A DNA stretch of 64,000 nt from Acidocella sp. (GCA_027308685.1 DAIDEE010000007.1:62001-126000), one strand, 5' to 3'. Shown: positions 7,553 through 16,736, counted from the stretch's first letter. Notes: generated by a model from the sequence alone, not told the origin. A program made the numbers and translations.

Positions 7553-10500
7553 ATGCCTGAGCCTGCCCGTGTATTATTGGTCTTGCCTCCTGATGCACGG
7601 CCCGCGTGGGCTTTATTCGATGCAGGATGGTATTTTGCTCGCTATCCGTCGGCCCGTGAGCGGTGCGCAGATAATGTCGACGCCGGTCTCGACGATTACT
7701 TAAATATCGGCGCCAAATTGGGTTGCTCACCGAACCCACTTTTCGACGAGGCGTTTTATCGCTCACAAAACCCCGATATCGCTGAACTTATCCGCGCCGG
7801 TCATTATCAATCAGGGTTTGACCATTTTTGCCAGCATGGCCATCGAGCCTCATCACCACACTGGTTATTCGATGATCGACTTTACGCGCGCTTGTATGAG
7901 GATATGTCGATTGATAACCTTGAACAGCATGGGTTCATGGGCCGGTACGATCATTATTTGAAGTCAGGCCAGTTCGAAGGACGCCAAGCGCATTTCATTT
8001 TTGATGGCTTCCATTATAAGCAGAAAGCAATAGATGCAGGTGTGGATGGCATCGAGCTTGATACCCTCGGAGCGTATAAGCATTTTTTATATCGACTTTA
8101 TTCAGACGTAACCGAGCAGCCGCCATCGATATATTTTGACCCACAGTGGTACATTGAGACGAGCGTCGGAGTTCGAGGGGAAATCGCCAAGGGATTGTTT
8201 CAATCCGCGATTGAACATTATCTTTGCAATGCCTTGCCAGAGATCAGAGACCCGGTTCCGCAGTTTTCAGAGCCATATTATCGTGAGGCTAATCGGGACG
8301 TTCAAAGTGCCATTGAAAACGGTATGTTTCGGTGTGGCTATGAACATTTTGTGCAGTTCGGCGCCTTTGAACTGAGACGCCCAAACGCCGAGATAGATTT
8401 AGTCTATTATCGCGATATGAATCCTGTTGTACGCGATGATCTAAATAATGGTTTTGTGCGTGATGCTTTCGCGCATTTACGATTGGTAGGGGGCCCGAAG
8501 GGACTGGCGTATGCACCGCCAGATACAAAGGTCAAAATAACCGAAGCAGTTGCCAAGGAACTTTTTTTGGCACGAGCCCGCGATCAAATAATACTATTTT
8601 CGCGAACAACCCTATGCTTCTCGTCGATTGACCCGATCATTTCTGTCGTGATGGTGGCATTTAATAAGTTTGAGCTGACCATGTTGGCACTGGCCTCATT
8701 ACGAAATAATTATGCGGGCGATATTCAGCTTATTTTTATTGATAATGGGTCGGCCGATAATACCCGGTTGATTGATAGATATGTGACGGGCGCAACAATT
8801 CGTCATCTTCCAGAGAATATCGGCTTTTTGCGCGCCGCAAATACTGCATTATCCGACGTGAGAGCACCTGTAACGCTGTATTTGAACAATGATGTAGAGC
8901 TTGGATATGGTGCTCTCAAATCCGCATTGCATACATTGGCGATGGCAGGTGATGTTGGCGCAGTGGGTGGCAAAGTCATTCGGTCTCATGGTATGTTACA
9001 GGAAGCTGGCTCTATCATTTGGAGAGACGGTGCTACGGTTGGTTATATGCGAGATGCAAGTCCAACGATCCCAGAGATAAATTTTCGTCGAAATGTTGAC
9101 TATTGTTCAGCGGTATTTTTGTTGTGCCGGAGTGATCTGTTGAAATCTCTGAAGGGGTTTGATGAAGATTATAGTCCGTCGTATTATGAAGATGCGGACC
9201 TTTGCGTTAGGATGTTCAAGGTAGGGTATCGAACGGTATATGACCCTGCAGTTATGATTTATCATCTTGAATATGGCAGCGCCGAACATTCGGATGTGTC
9301 GGTTGCCTTAATGCGGCGTGGCTGCAAGATATTTCGGCAAAAGCATACAGATTTTTTGGAGACTAAATTCGAAAAATCTGATGAACATATTAGTCAGGCA
9401 CGGTTCAGTCGTTCAAATGAAAAGCGTATTTTGGTTTTAGATGATACTATACCCTTACGTTATTTCGGCTCCGGTTTTGTGCGTTCAAACGATATCGTTA
9501 ACGCCATGGCTGACCTGGGATACCAGGTATCGATATTTCCGGTAAATGGTATCAGAAACGACATATTATCAATATACAATGATTTCTCGCCCACGATTGA
9601 ACTTTTGTCTGATAGCGACATAAATGGTTTGAAAAAATTCCTTGATGCTCGACAATTTTCCTATGATCTGATTTGGATATCGCGGACTCATAATCTGTCC
9701 CGTACGGCCTCCATATTCTCTGAGACTGGGATCAGTCCTGAGAGAGTTCCATTTGTCCTGGATACTGAAGCGGTCGCCACGAATCGTGAGCTTGCAAAGC
9801 TCAGATTGACTGGTGAACCGGAAAATTTCGATTTTAATCGTGCTCTGGAGATGGAGCTTTCGGGTGCCCAGGTCTGCCGACATATAACGGCGGTCAATCA
9901 GGTTGAGTTGGATCAGCTTTGTGAATTTGGGCTCCCGAAAGTCTCGATATTGGGCACGCTACGGCGAGCACAGCCAACGCCGCGAGATTTCAATTCTCGC
10001 AAGGAGATTCTCTTCGTTGGGAGTATTCATCAGGAGGACAGCCCAAACCTCGATTCTTTGCATTGGTATGTCAATGAAGTGATGCCGGCCCTAGCCTTGG
10101 AAATGGGTGAGGTTCCATTGCTGAATTTTGTTGGCTATGTCGATCCGCGTATTGATTTGTCATCTTTTGACAACGAACCGACGATTAAAATTCATGGCTC
10201 CGTGCCTGAGTTGGAGCCCTACTACAACAACAACCGCTTATTTATCGCGCCGACGCGATTTGCGGCAGGTACGCCATACAAAATTTATGAGTCAGCCTCA
10301 TTTGGTTTGCCTTGCGTCGCAACGACGATACTGGCTGATCAATTGGGCTGGCAGGCTGGAAGCGAGTTGCTTGTCGCTTCGGTCGACGATGCCAAGGGGT
10401 TTGCCAGTAAAATCGCGCGTTTATATCGCTCCGAAAGTCTGTGGGAAACGTTGCGGAAAGGGGCGATTGGCCGTATCGAACGGGAAAATACCGAGCAAAA

Positions 10501-10609
10501 ATTCAATGCAGCATTGAAGCATATCATTGAGACAGCCCTAGCTCCCAAGTTATCCTTAACTGCCCGCCGCAAGCACAGCGCGGCCCGGAAGCCGGTGACG
10601 GTACGCTAG
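7553..10609 (+). CDS. Large two-domain glycosyltransferase (repeats + GT2 + GT4-like)
   Basis: A 1018-residue protein. Residues 1 to about 320 hold six or so degenerate repeats of the form F-D-x-x-x-Y-x-x-x-N-P-D ... HY/HF-x-x-x-G (for example LFDEAFYRSQNPDI, FDPQWYIETSV, IDLVYYRDMNP), a module common in front of bacterial glycosyltransferases. Residues 360-590 are a GT2 domain (ISVVMVAFNKFEL, FIDNGSADNT, the DXD-like LNNDVELG, and YYEDADLCVRM). Residues 624-1000 resemble GT4 (EILFVGSIH, then APTRFAAGTPYKIYESASFGLPCVAT). It probably adds two sugars to a surface polysaccharide from the cytoplasmic face. The DNA is more AT-rich than its flanks. The last 54 bp overlap the convergent comM gene. 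Confidence 0.85.
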   Translation: MPEPARVLLVLPPDARPAWALFDAGWYFARYPSARERCADNVDAGLDDYLNIGAKLGCSPNPLFDEAFYRSQNPDIAELIRAGHYQSGFDHFCQHGHRASSPHWLFDDRLYARLYEDMSIDNLEQHGFMGRYDHYLKSGQFEGRQAHFIFDGFHYKQKAIDAGVDGIELDTLGAYKHFLYRLYSDVTEQPPSIYFDPQWYIETSVGVRGEIAKGLFQSAIEHYLCNALPEIRDPVPQFSEPYYREANRDVQSAIENGMFRCGYEHFVQFGAFELRRPNAEIDLVYYRDMNPVVRDDLNNGFVRDAFAHLRLVGGPKGLAYAPPDTKVKITEAVAKELFLARARDQIILFSRTTLCFSSIDPIISVVMVAFNKFELTMLALASLRNNYAGDIQLIFIDNGSADNTRLIDRYVTGATIRHLPENIGFLRAANTALSDVRAPVTLYLNNDVELGYGALKSALHTLAMAGDVGAVGGKVIRSHGMLQEAGSIIWRDGATVGYMRDASPTIPEINFRRNVDYCSAVFLLCRSDLLKSLKGFDEDYSPSYYEDADLCVRMFKVGYRTVYDPAVMIYHLEYGSAEHSDVSVALMRRGCKIFRQKHTDFLETKFEKSDEHISQARFSRSNEKRILVLDDTIPLRYFGSGFVRSNDIVNAMADLGYQVSIFPVNGIRNDILSIYNDFSPTIELLSDSDINGLKKFLDARQFSYDLIWISRTHNLSRTASIFSETGISPERVPFVLDTEAVATNRELAKLRLTGEPENFDFNRALEMELSGAQVCRHITAVNQVELDQLCEFGLPKVSILGTLRRAQPTPRDFNSRKEILFVGSIHQEDSPNLDSLHWYVNEVMPALALEMGEVPLLNFVGYVDPRIDLSSFDNEPTIKIHGSVPELEPYYNNNRLFIAPTRFAAGTPYKIYESASFGLPCVATTILADQLGWQAGSELLVASVDDAKGFASKIARLYRSESLWETLRKGAIGRIERENTEQKFNAALKHIIETALAPKLSLTARRKHSAARKPVTVR

Positions 10610-12082
10610 GGCCTCTGCGACGTGACTTTGTTCAACCGTGTCTAATCCGGCCAGGTCAGCGATCGTTCGGGCGACGCGCAGTGTCCGGGTATAGCCTCTC
10701 GCCGAGAGACGCAATTTTGTGGCCGCCATCTCCACAAACCTCTTGGCATCTGGGCTAAGAAAGATAAAATCAGCCAGTGCCTCCGCATTGGTTTGTGCCC
10801 CGTCATCGCCATAGCGTTCGCGTTGGCGTTTACGGGCTATGGCAACACGTTTGGCGACGATCAGGCTCGCTTCACCAACCGGAGCACGAGATAACTCGAT
10901 CGGTGTTGCTGGTGAAATTTCAATGATCAAATCAATGCGGTCCAGTAATGGGCCGCTGACCTTGCTTTGGTAATCTTCGCCACAGCGCGGGGCCCTGCCA
11001 CATTCGCGGGATGCATCGCCCAGATAGCCACAGCGGCACGGGTTCATGGCGGCAACAAGTTGGAAGCGGGCGGGATAGGTAATATGTGCGGCGGCTCGGG
11101 CGACAGTGGTTTGCCCGGCCTCGAGCGGTTGGCGTAAGGCTTCTAATGTGGCGCGGGGAAATTCGGGTAATTCATCCATGAATAAAACCCCACGGTGGGC
11201 CAGAGAAACTTCACCCGGTTTTGCACGATTTCCACCGCCTGATATGGCAGCCATGCTTGCGGAGTGATGCGGTTCACGAAATGGTGGCCGCGTGACGAGT
11301 CTGCCTTCCTCCAGAAGCCCGGCGACCGAATGCACCATGCTGACTTCGAGAGCTTCGCGAGGAGACAGGTCTGGCAGGATGCCGGGCAAGCGTGAGGCGA
11401 GCATGGATTTTCCGCCGCCTGGAGGGCCGATCATCAGAAGATTATGGTTGCCGGCAGCAGCGATTTCCAACGCCCGCCGGGCCGTCTCCATGCCGCGCAC
11501 GTCGGCTAGATCGAGGGTTTTGTAACCTGCGCCAAGTTTGCCCATCGGAGGGGGGGAGATAATTTGCGTACCGCGAAAATGATTGATCAGCGCGAGCAAG
11601 TCAGGTGCTGCAAGCACGGAAAGATCACCAGCCCAACGTGCTTCGGGCCCCTGCGACTGCGGGCAGATCAATCCTAGCTCCCGGCCGCTCGCGGCAATGG
11701 CAGCAGGCAAGACGCCGGCCACCGGGTTTATGCGGCCATCGAGGGAGAGTTCCCCCAGTGCAGCATATTGTGTGAGGTCTTCAAACGGTAGAACGTCCAT
11801 GGCGGCTAAGACGGCCAGAGCAACAGGCAGGTCGAAGTGACTACCCTCTTTGAGAACATCCGCAGGGGCTAGGTTCACCAATACCCGTTTAGGTGGTAAG
11901 GCTAACCCCATCGAGGTAAGCGCCGCTCGAACCCGTTCGCGAGCTTCGCCGACAGCTTTGTCGGGCAATCCCACCATCAAAAAATTTGGTAAACCGCTGG
12001 AAATTTGAACTTGCACTTCAACCGGAAGTGCGTCGATGCCAGCGAAAGCGAAGCTTTGAACGCGGGCAATGCTCACAACCAA
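10556..12082 (-). CDS. comM: ComM/YifB family Mg-chelatase-like AAA+ ATPase
   Basis: A 508-residue protein with an N-terminal Lon-protease-like S5 fold domain (VQSFAFAGIDALPVEVQVQISSG, GLPDKAVGEARERVRAAL), then an AAA+ core with Walker A GPPGGGKSM and Walker B VLFMDELPEF, and a C-terminal sensor domain (LSARGYTRTLRVARTIADL). ComM is a hexameric helicase that promotes branch migration of incoming strands in natural transformation; many non-competent bacteria also carry it. The start is TTG at 12082 or GTG at 12076; no in-frame ATG fits. It is convergent with the glycosyltransferase gene and overlaps it by 54 bp. Confidence 0.92.
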   Translation of the reverse strand: MVVSIARVQSFAFAGIDALPVEVQVQISSGLPNFLMVGLPDKAVGEARERVRAALTSMGLALPPKRVLVNLAPADVLKEGSHFDLPVALAVLAAMDVLPFEDLTQYAALGELSLDGRINPVAGVLPAAIAASGRELGLICPQSQGPEARWAGDLSVLAAPDLLALINHFRGTQIISPPPMGKLGAGYKTLDLADVRGMETARRALEIAAAGNHNLLMIGPPGGGKSMLASRLPGILPDLSPREALEVSMVHSVAGLLEEGRLVTRPPFREPHHSASMAAISGGGNRAKPGEVSLAHRGVLFMDELPEFPRATLEALRQPLEAGQTTVARAAAHITYPARFQLVAAMNPCRCGYLGDASRECGRAPRCGEDYQSKVSGPLLDRIDLIIEISPATPIELSRAPVGEASLIVAKRVAIARKRQRERYGDDGAQTNAEALADFIFLSPDAKRFVEMAATKLRLSARGYTRTLRVARTIADLAGLDTVEQSHVAEALAYRHRLPGRAVLAAGS

Positions 12083-12126
12083 AATACCATCATAGGTTGT
12101 AAGTTAGGGGCTTGGAAAGAGCTTGT

Positions 12127-12831
12127 CTAGGGTTTTAGGAACGCCAGAAAATGTCGTTCGGCCTTACGGAACGCGAAAATCAACCCGAAGGAGATGCACA
12201 GGTATAAAAGTGCGGCAATGCTGAATGAGGCGAATGGATTGTAAGTAGCCGAATAGGCATCTTTTGCGACCTTCAGAATGTCAGGCACGGTTGCAGTGAA
12301 GGCAAGCGTGGTGGCGTGCAGCATGAGGATAACCTCATTGCTATAGACGGGCAGGGCCCGCCGTAGTGCGCCGGGTAGAATAATACGCTGGTATAGCTTG
12401 AACTGTGACATTCCTAATGAACGTGCCGCATCAACCTCACCAAACGCCGTATCCTTTATTGCGCCGGCAAAAATTTCAGTGGTGTAGGCACCGGTGTTGA
12501 GGCCAAATGCCAGGATCGTGCAGTTAATGCCTTGCCGGAAAAACCCGTTGAGAGGTGCTGTTTCGCGGACAAAATCGAGACTGTAAAAGCCCGTATAAAT
12601 AATGAGTAGTTGCACATAAAGCGGGGTACCGCGGAAAATAAACGTATATAGCCACACGGGAAACCATATGAGGGGGTTACGGGCATTCCGGGCGATGGCA
12701 AGTGGGACCGCGATTATAAACCCCATGACGCATGACACGACAAGCAACCAAAGGGTCATGGCGACCCCGGTCATGTTGTACCCGTCAGAATAGAGCAATG
12801 CCTGCCAGTAATTCTGTAGGATATAAATCAT
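12127..12831 (-). CDS. Polar amino acid ABC transporter permease (HisM-like)
   Basis: A 234-residue inner-membrane permease with five or so membrane segments and the His/Glu/Gln/Arg/opine family permease signature around TRGTPLYVQLLIIY-like sequence (FRGTPLYVQLLIIYTGFY) and the cytoplasmic EAA loop (GEVDAARSLGMSQFKLYQRIILPGALRRALP). It pairs with the HisQ-like permease whose stop it overlaps by 4 bp (ATGA), forming the heterodimeric channel of an importer for a polar or basic amino acid. No ATP-binding partner gene lies beside it; the ATPase would have to come from elsewhere in the genome. Confidence 0.9.
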   Translation of the reverse strand: MIYILQNYWQALLYSDGYNMTGVAMTLWLLVVSCVMGFIIAVPLAIARNARNPLIWFPVWLYTFIFRGTPLYVQLLIIYTGFYSLDFVRETAPLNGFFRQGINCTILAFGLNTGAYTTEIFAGAIKDTAFGEVDAARSLGMSQFKLYQRIILPGALRRALPVYSNEVILMLHATTLAFTATVPDILKVAKDAYSATYNPFASFSIAALLYLCISFGLIFAFRKAERHFLAFLKP

Positions 12832-13541
12832 AGCACCGCCTTACGAACGCCGACTGCGAATTTACGCTCCAGGAGCATCAGGACTCCATTGGAAATGACG
12901 GTGAGTGCCAGATAAACCAGACCGGCAAGGCTCATGAAGTAAAAGGTTCGGAATGTTCCTTCCCCGGCGTTCTGGGAGGCCTTGATAACGTCGGTTAAGC
13001 CGATGAGCGACACCAAGGCTGTAGCCTTTAATATGACCTGCCAGTTATTAGCCAAACCAGGCAGCGCAAAACGCATCATTTGAGGGAATAATATTCGACG
13101 AAATACCAGCGAGGGCTTCATTCCAAATGACCTCGCCGCCTCAAGCTGACCTCTCGGCACCGCCATGAACGCGCCGCGAAAAGTCTCGGTGAAATATGCA
13201 CCATAGATGAAGCCGAGCGTTATAACGCCGCTGGTAAAGGGGTCGAGATTGATCTGTTCGACTTCGATGTAGCTTTGAGCGGCAGCAAGATAATCGGTTA
13301 TGTCGTTCAGCCATATTTGGAGGCTGTAAAATATCAACAGCATCAGAACGAGGTCGGGCACGCCGCGAACAATGGTTGTGTAAATGGTTGCAATGCCGGC
13401 CGCGGCACGGCTTTTCGATAGTTTGGCGGATGCGCCGAGAAGGCCAATAAGGAAAGACACCAGTAGCGAGAGAATGGATAGTTCAATGGTCGTGACCGTA
13501 CCGGCAATAATTTGCGGGCCATAGCCATTGAGTGTCAGCAT
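12828..13541 (-). CDS. Polar amino acid ABC transporter permease (HisQ-like)
   Basis: A 237-residue membrane protein with the family block VRGVPDLVLMLLIFY and the EAA loop RGQLEAARSFGMKPSLVFRRILFPQMMRFALPGL. It is the second permease of the importer, downstream of the binding protein gene and overlapping the HisM-like gene by ATGA. The 72-bp gap to the binding protein gene contains a stable hairpin that may lower permease expression relative to the binding protein. Similarity points to the lysine/arginine/ornithine/histidine subgroup, but the ligand is not proved. Confidence 0.9.
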   Translation of the reverse strand: MLTLNGYGPQIIAGTVTTIELSILSLLVSFLIGLLGASAKLSKSRAAAGIATIYTTIVRGVPDLVLMLLIFYSLQIWLNDITDYLAAAQSYIEVEQINLDPFTSGVITLGFIYGAYFTETFRGAFMAVPRGQLEAARSFGMKPSLVFRRILFPQMMRFALPGLANNWQVILKATALVSLIGLTDVIKASQNAGEGTFRTFYFMSLAGLVYLALTVISNGVLMLLERKFAVGVRKAVL

Positions 13542-13574
13542 CGCCTAACTCCGGCTAAAGTGGAATTTAGGAAT

Positions 13575-13605
13575 GCGGCCATGCCGTTTTACAAAGCATG
13601 ACCGC
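13575..13605 (-). terminator. Intercistronic hairpin between binding protein and permease genes
   Basis: Read on the minus strand, 13605-13596 pairs with 13584-13575 over 10 bp with one G-U pair, around an 11-base loop. No T run follows, so it is more likely a 3'-end stabilising or attenuating hairpin than a full terminator. Such structures commonly make the periplasmic binding protein more abundant than its permeases. Confidence 0.55.
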
Positions 13606-13613
13606 CAGCCTGC

Positions 13614-14420
13614 TTATTTGGTAGGAGTCGCGGCGTAAACGTCAAAATTGAAATATTTCGCCTCGATTTTTTTGTATGTGCCGTTTTTAATAATCGTTGC
13701 GATGGCTTTATCGATTGAGGCTTTTAGTTCCGGCTCGTCTTTACGAATGCCGATGGCGATGTAGGATCCTAAAACGTCTTTCGGGTCGTCAGTAACATTC
13801 GCGACCAGCGCATAACCGGCGCCTTTCGGTGTTTTCAAGAAACCATAATCAGCTTCAACGGAATCTTGCAATGAAGCATCCAACCGTCCGGAGAGCAGGT
13901 CGGCGTAAACCTGATCCTGACCGGGGTAGGACACGACGTTCACACCGTTGGGCTTCCAATAGGTATTGGCATAGGTTTCCTGAATGGTGCCGGCTTCCAC
14001 GCCAACGGTTTTTCCTTTGAGGCTATCGACAGTTGGCTTCAGTCCAGCGCCTTTTTTGGCAATCAAGCTTGTGGGTTCGTTATACATTTCGGATGAGAAA
14101 TCGATCTGCTGTTCGCGAGCTGGTGTCACTGTCATCGAGGACAGAATGGCATCAAATTTCCGGGCCTCAAGCGCAGGGATGATCCCATCGAAACCCTGCG
14201 CAACGAATACGCATTTAACTTTCAAGTCGGCGCAAATCGCTTTGCCGAGATCAATGTCAAACCCAACGAACTGTCCGCTCGGCGACATGCTCTCGAACGG
14301 TGGGTAGGTCGCATCGACGCCAAATTTGATCTCGGTAAGAGCTTTAGCGTTTGCCGGCACATTTGCGGCAAAACCAAAAGCCAAAGCGGCCAGCGCGCCT
14401 GTGGCCAAAATTTTCTTCAT
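13614..14420 (-). CDS. Periplasmic amino acid-binding protein (HisJ/ArgT-like)
   Basis: A 268-residue solute-binding protein with a Sec signal peptide (MKKILATGALAALAFGFAAN, cleavage near ANAKA). Family-3 features are IKFGVDATYPPFESMSPSG, FVGFDIDLGKAICADL, the ligand-site stretch DAILSSMTVTPAREQQIDFS, and GTIQETYANTY. It captures a polar, probably basic, amino acid in the periplasm for the two downstream permeases. I place the start at the Met of MKKILATG (14420), which has GGGAG 8 bases upstream and begins a proper signal peptide; an upstream start at 14489 would precede it with 23 non-signal residues. Confidence 0.9.
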   Translation of the reverse strand: MKKILATGALAALAFGFAANVPANAKALTEIKFGVDATYPPFESMSPSGQFVGFDIDLGKAICADLKVKCVFVAQGFDGIIPALEARKFDAILSSMTVTPAREQQIDFSSEMYNEPTSLIAKKGAGLKPTVDSLKGKTVGVEAGTIQETYANTYWKPNGVNVVSYPGQDQVYADLLSGRLDASLQDSVEADYGFLKTPKGAGYALVANVTDDPKDVLGSYIAIGIRKDEPELKASIDKAIATIIKNGTYKKIEAKYFNFDVYAATPTK

Positions 14421-14595
14421 AAATATCTCCCAGTTAATACACTCAAATGTTTGTCGGCCGAACACATAAGAGATACGTGTGGGACGCAAGCCCTGTCACT
14501 CTACCGAAATCAATCTGGTTAGCAACTAATATTCAGGCTGTGGGCTGGGGATTCAGGGAATTATCGGGGCGCGGGCTTCGCCCAGATTGGAAGAA

Positions 14596-15114
14596 CTAAA
14601 CCGAAGAGCGCAGAGCGGCCGGGATTCCGGCGATCGCGCGATCGATCATTCCCAGATCAGTTTCCGCAGCAAACCCAGCTTTGAGAAGTTGCGTCGAGGC
14701 GGATGTGGCAACGTCGATGGCGACATTACGAACCTCTTCCAGGGCAGCTTTTTCAGCAGCGGCAATACGATCCAGCGCTAGGCGTTCACGGCGTTTGGTC
14801 ATAGCGCGCGCTTCGGCAGCCAGTTCAAGGCGCGTTCGCGTTGCTTCAGCCTCCGCATGAGCGATGATTTCCTTGGCATCCTCAATGGCTTGCGCCTGAC
14901 GAGCCTTTGCCGCGACCAGCATAGCTTCCGCTTCGGCTTTCAACTTTGCAGCTTCATCGAGAGCCGCTCGAACCGCGTTGGTCCGGGCGTCGAGCATTGC
15001 GGTGATGGGTACAATAATCTTCTTTGCGAACAATACGATGAAGATGATAATAGCGACCGCAACCCAGAATGAGCCATGTTCCCAAGGTGCGCTGTTGAAG
15101 GCTTGATATTCCAT
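14596..15114 (-). CDS. atpF: ATP synthase F0 subunit b
   Basis: A 172-residue stator subunit: an N-terminal membrane helix (about residues 14-33, VAVAIIIFIVLFAKKIIVPI) followed by a long charged, Ala/Glu-rich coiled coil that reaches to F1 in the cytoplasm. It is the last gene of the atpI-B-E-F'-F cluster, 14 bp after the b' gene. As usual in alphaproteobacteria, two b-type genes form a b/b' heterodimer and the F1 genes lie elsewhere. Which of the two is named b or b' follows gene order and is not absolute. Confidence 0.92.
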   Translation of the reverse strand: MEYQAFNSAPWEHGSFWVAVAIIIFIVLFAKKIIVPITAMLDARTNAVRAALDEAAKLKAEAEAMLVAAKARQAQAIEDAKEIIAHAEAEATRTRLELAAEARAMTKRRERLALDRIAAAEKAALEEVRNVAIDVATSASTQLLKAGFAAETDLGMIDRAIAGIPAALRSSV

Positions 15115-15128
15115 GGTTTTTTCCTGCC

Positions 15129-15701
15129 TCAGGCTGCTTTGCGGGCCAGAAGAGCCGCGTCAATCTCAGGCGTAAGGGTTGCCTCGCTGGGCGCTTTGCC
15201 CGTCAAACGGACCATGAGCGTGGCAGCTACGTCGGCAGCCACAGGCTTTATGGCCGCCAAGGCAGCGTTGCGGGCTTCAGAAATTTGGTTTTCTGAGTAC
15301 GCTAACTGTGCGTCCAATTTATCATTCAGTACCTTCGCGTCAGCAAAAGCCTTGGCTTTTGATTCTGCTTCCGCTTTGGCAATATCCGCTTGAGCTTTGT
15401 CGCGAGCCTGCTTCATGGTCGCATTCAACTCGGCCACCGCACGATCTGCTTCTGCTTTGGCGGCGTGAGCTGCTTCCAAGTCGCTGGCGATATGGCGTTC
15501 CCGGTTTTCGAGCACGTTGCCAATCTGCGGTAAACCCCAGCGGGAGAGGACCAGATATAGCACCACCAGAATGACCGCCATCCACTCCACTTGCGATTTA
15601 GTGAGCGGATTCTGGAAATCCATCTGCGGCATGGTGCCCTCCGCCATGGCGGCGGCGGGAACCATGCTGAGCGCGAGCGCGAAGGCGAGCTTGCGAATCA
15701 T
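15129..15701 (-). CDS. atpG: ATP synthase F0 subunit b'
   Basis: A 190-residue second b-type stator subunit. It has a short leading hydrophobic segment that looks like a signal peptide (MIRKLAFALALSMVPAAAMA), a membrane helix at about residues 37-55 (VEWMAVILVVLYLVLSRWGL) and a coiled coil with many Ala, Lys and Glu. The N-terminal signal-like segment is a common feature of b' in this group. It starts 1 bp after the subunit c stop codon. It heterodimerises with the downstream b subunit to hold F1 against rotation. Confidence 0.9.
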   Translation of the reverse strand: MIRKLAFALALSMVPAAAMAEGTMPQMDFQNPLTKSQVEWMAVILVVLYLVLSRWGLPQIGNVLENRERHIASDLEAAHAAKAEADRAVAELNATMKQARDKAQADIAKAEAESKAKAFADAKVLNDKLDAQLAYSENQISEARNAALAAIKPVAADVAATLMVRLTGKAPSEATLTPEIDAALLARKAA

Positions 15702-15702
15702 A

Positions 15703-15939
15703 TCAGGTGAAGAGGATGACCAGCGCGATAACCAGCGCGTACAAGGCTACTGCCTCGGTCAAAGCAAAGCCCAACAGCACGTCGCGGAACATCGTGTCGC
15801 GAGCAGCCGGGTTGCGGCCTACAGCAGAGACGAATGAGCCGAACAGATTACCGATGCCGACACCGGCACCGGCAACGCCGATTGTAGCAAGGCCCGCGCC
15901 AATGTCTTTGGCGAGAAGGGCGGTTTGAGCTGCGTCCAT
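15703..15939 (-). CDS. atpE: ATP synthase F0 subunit c
   Basis: A 78-residue hairpin of two membrane helices, the proton-carrying rotor subunit. The loop contains the conserved polar turn with Arg (VGRNPAARD) and the second helix carries the proton-binding Glu in FALTEAVALYALV. Gly-rich helix 1 (AGLATIGVAGAGVGIG) allows ring packing. A single copy lies between the a and b' genes, as expected. Nothing suggests Na+ specificity. Confidence 0.97.
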   Translation of the reverse strand: MDAAQTALLAKDIGAGLATIGVAGAGVGIGNLFGSFVSAVGRNPAARDTMFRDVLLGFALTEAVALYALVIALVILFT

Positions 15940-15983
15940 TTAATGTTCCTTTCCGAAACTTCTAAGCAAAATTATATAGTCGA

Positions 15984-16736
15984 TTAGTGCATATGCACAG
16001 CGTCGTGCAGATACAAACAGGTGAGAATGGCAAAAACATAGGCTTGCAAGCCTGCCACCAGCAACTCTAAGGCCACCAGTGCTACGTTCAGCCCCAAGGG
16101 CACCACTGATGCGAAAGCACCAAGAACGCCGAAGCTTGCGGTAAGCAGTAGCATGAACCCGGCAAAAACTTCCCACATCACGTGACCGGCGGTCATGTTG
16201 GCAAACAAACGAACCGAAAGTGAAACCGGGCGCGACAGGTAGGAAATGATCTCAATAGGCACCAGCAAAGGCAGCAACCATACCGGCACACCTTCGGGCA
16301 CGAAGAATTTGAAAAACCGGAACCCGTGGGTGTAAAACCCAACGCCGGTTGAGAACACGAACACAAATAGTGCCAGCGATAATGTGACAGCGATATGGCT
16401 CGTAAAGGCAAAGAAATATGGGAACAGCCCAAGCAAATTGCCGAGCAAAATGAAGCTGAATAACGTGAATACCAATGGGAAAAACCGCAGCCCTTCCTCG
16501 CCGATGGTATCGACACACATATTGCGCACGAATTCGTATAACAACTCGATTAAGGCTTGCAGCCGACCTGGTACGATCGCGCGCGAACGCAGGCCGAGGA
16601 CAAACAGCACCACAATAATAGCAGCGCTGGCGAGCATGGCTTCGTTGGAATTCGTGAAATTGACCGCCGCACCCAAAGGCCCAAGACCCGGTGAGAGACG
16701 AAATTGTCCAAGCGCGTCGATCGATGGGCCCGCCAT
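15984..16736 (-). CDS. atpB: ATP synthase F0 subunit a
   Basis: A 250-residue polytopic membrane protein that forms the proton half-channels beside the c ring. The key segment is SRPVSLSVRLFANMTAGHV, containing the essential Arg of helix 4, followed by the C-terminal ALELLVAGLQAYVFAILTCLYL helix with conserved Gln and polar residues. It begins 2 bp after the atpI stop and precedes atpE by 44 bp in the F0 cluster. Confidence 0.96.
   Translation of the reverse strand: MAGPSIDALGQFRLSPGLGPLGAAVNFTNSNEAMLASAAIIVVLFVLGLRSRAIVPGRLQALIELLYEFVRNMCVDTIGEEGLRFFPLVFTLFSFILLGNLLGLFPYFFAFTSHIAVTLSLALFVFVFSTGVGFYTHGFRFFKFFVPEGVPVWLLPLLVPIEIISYLSRPVSLSVRLFANMTAGHVMWEVFAGFMLLLTASFGVLGAFASVVPLGLNVALVALELLVAGLQAYVFAILTCLYLHDAVHMH

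Noticed and set aside
14573-14583. GGGC-TTC-GCCC as a terminator of the F0 ATP synthase cluster
   Set aside because: Only 4 bp and no T run; too weak to call.
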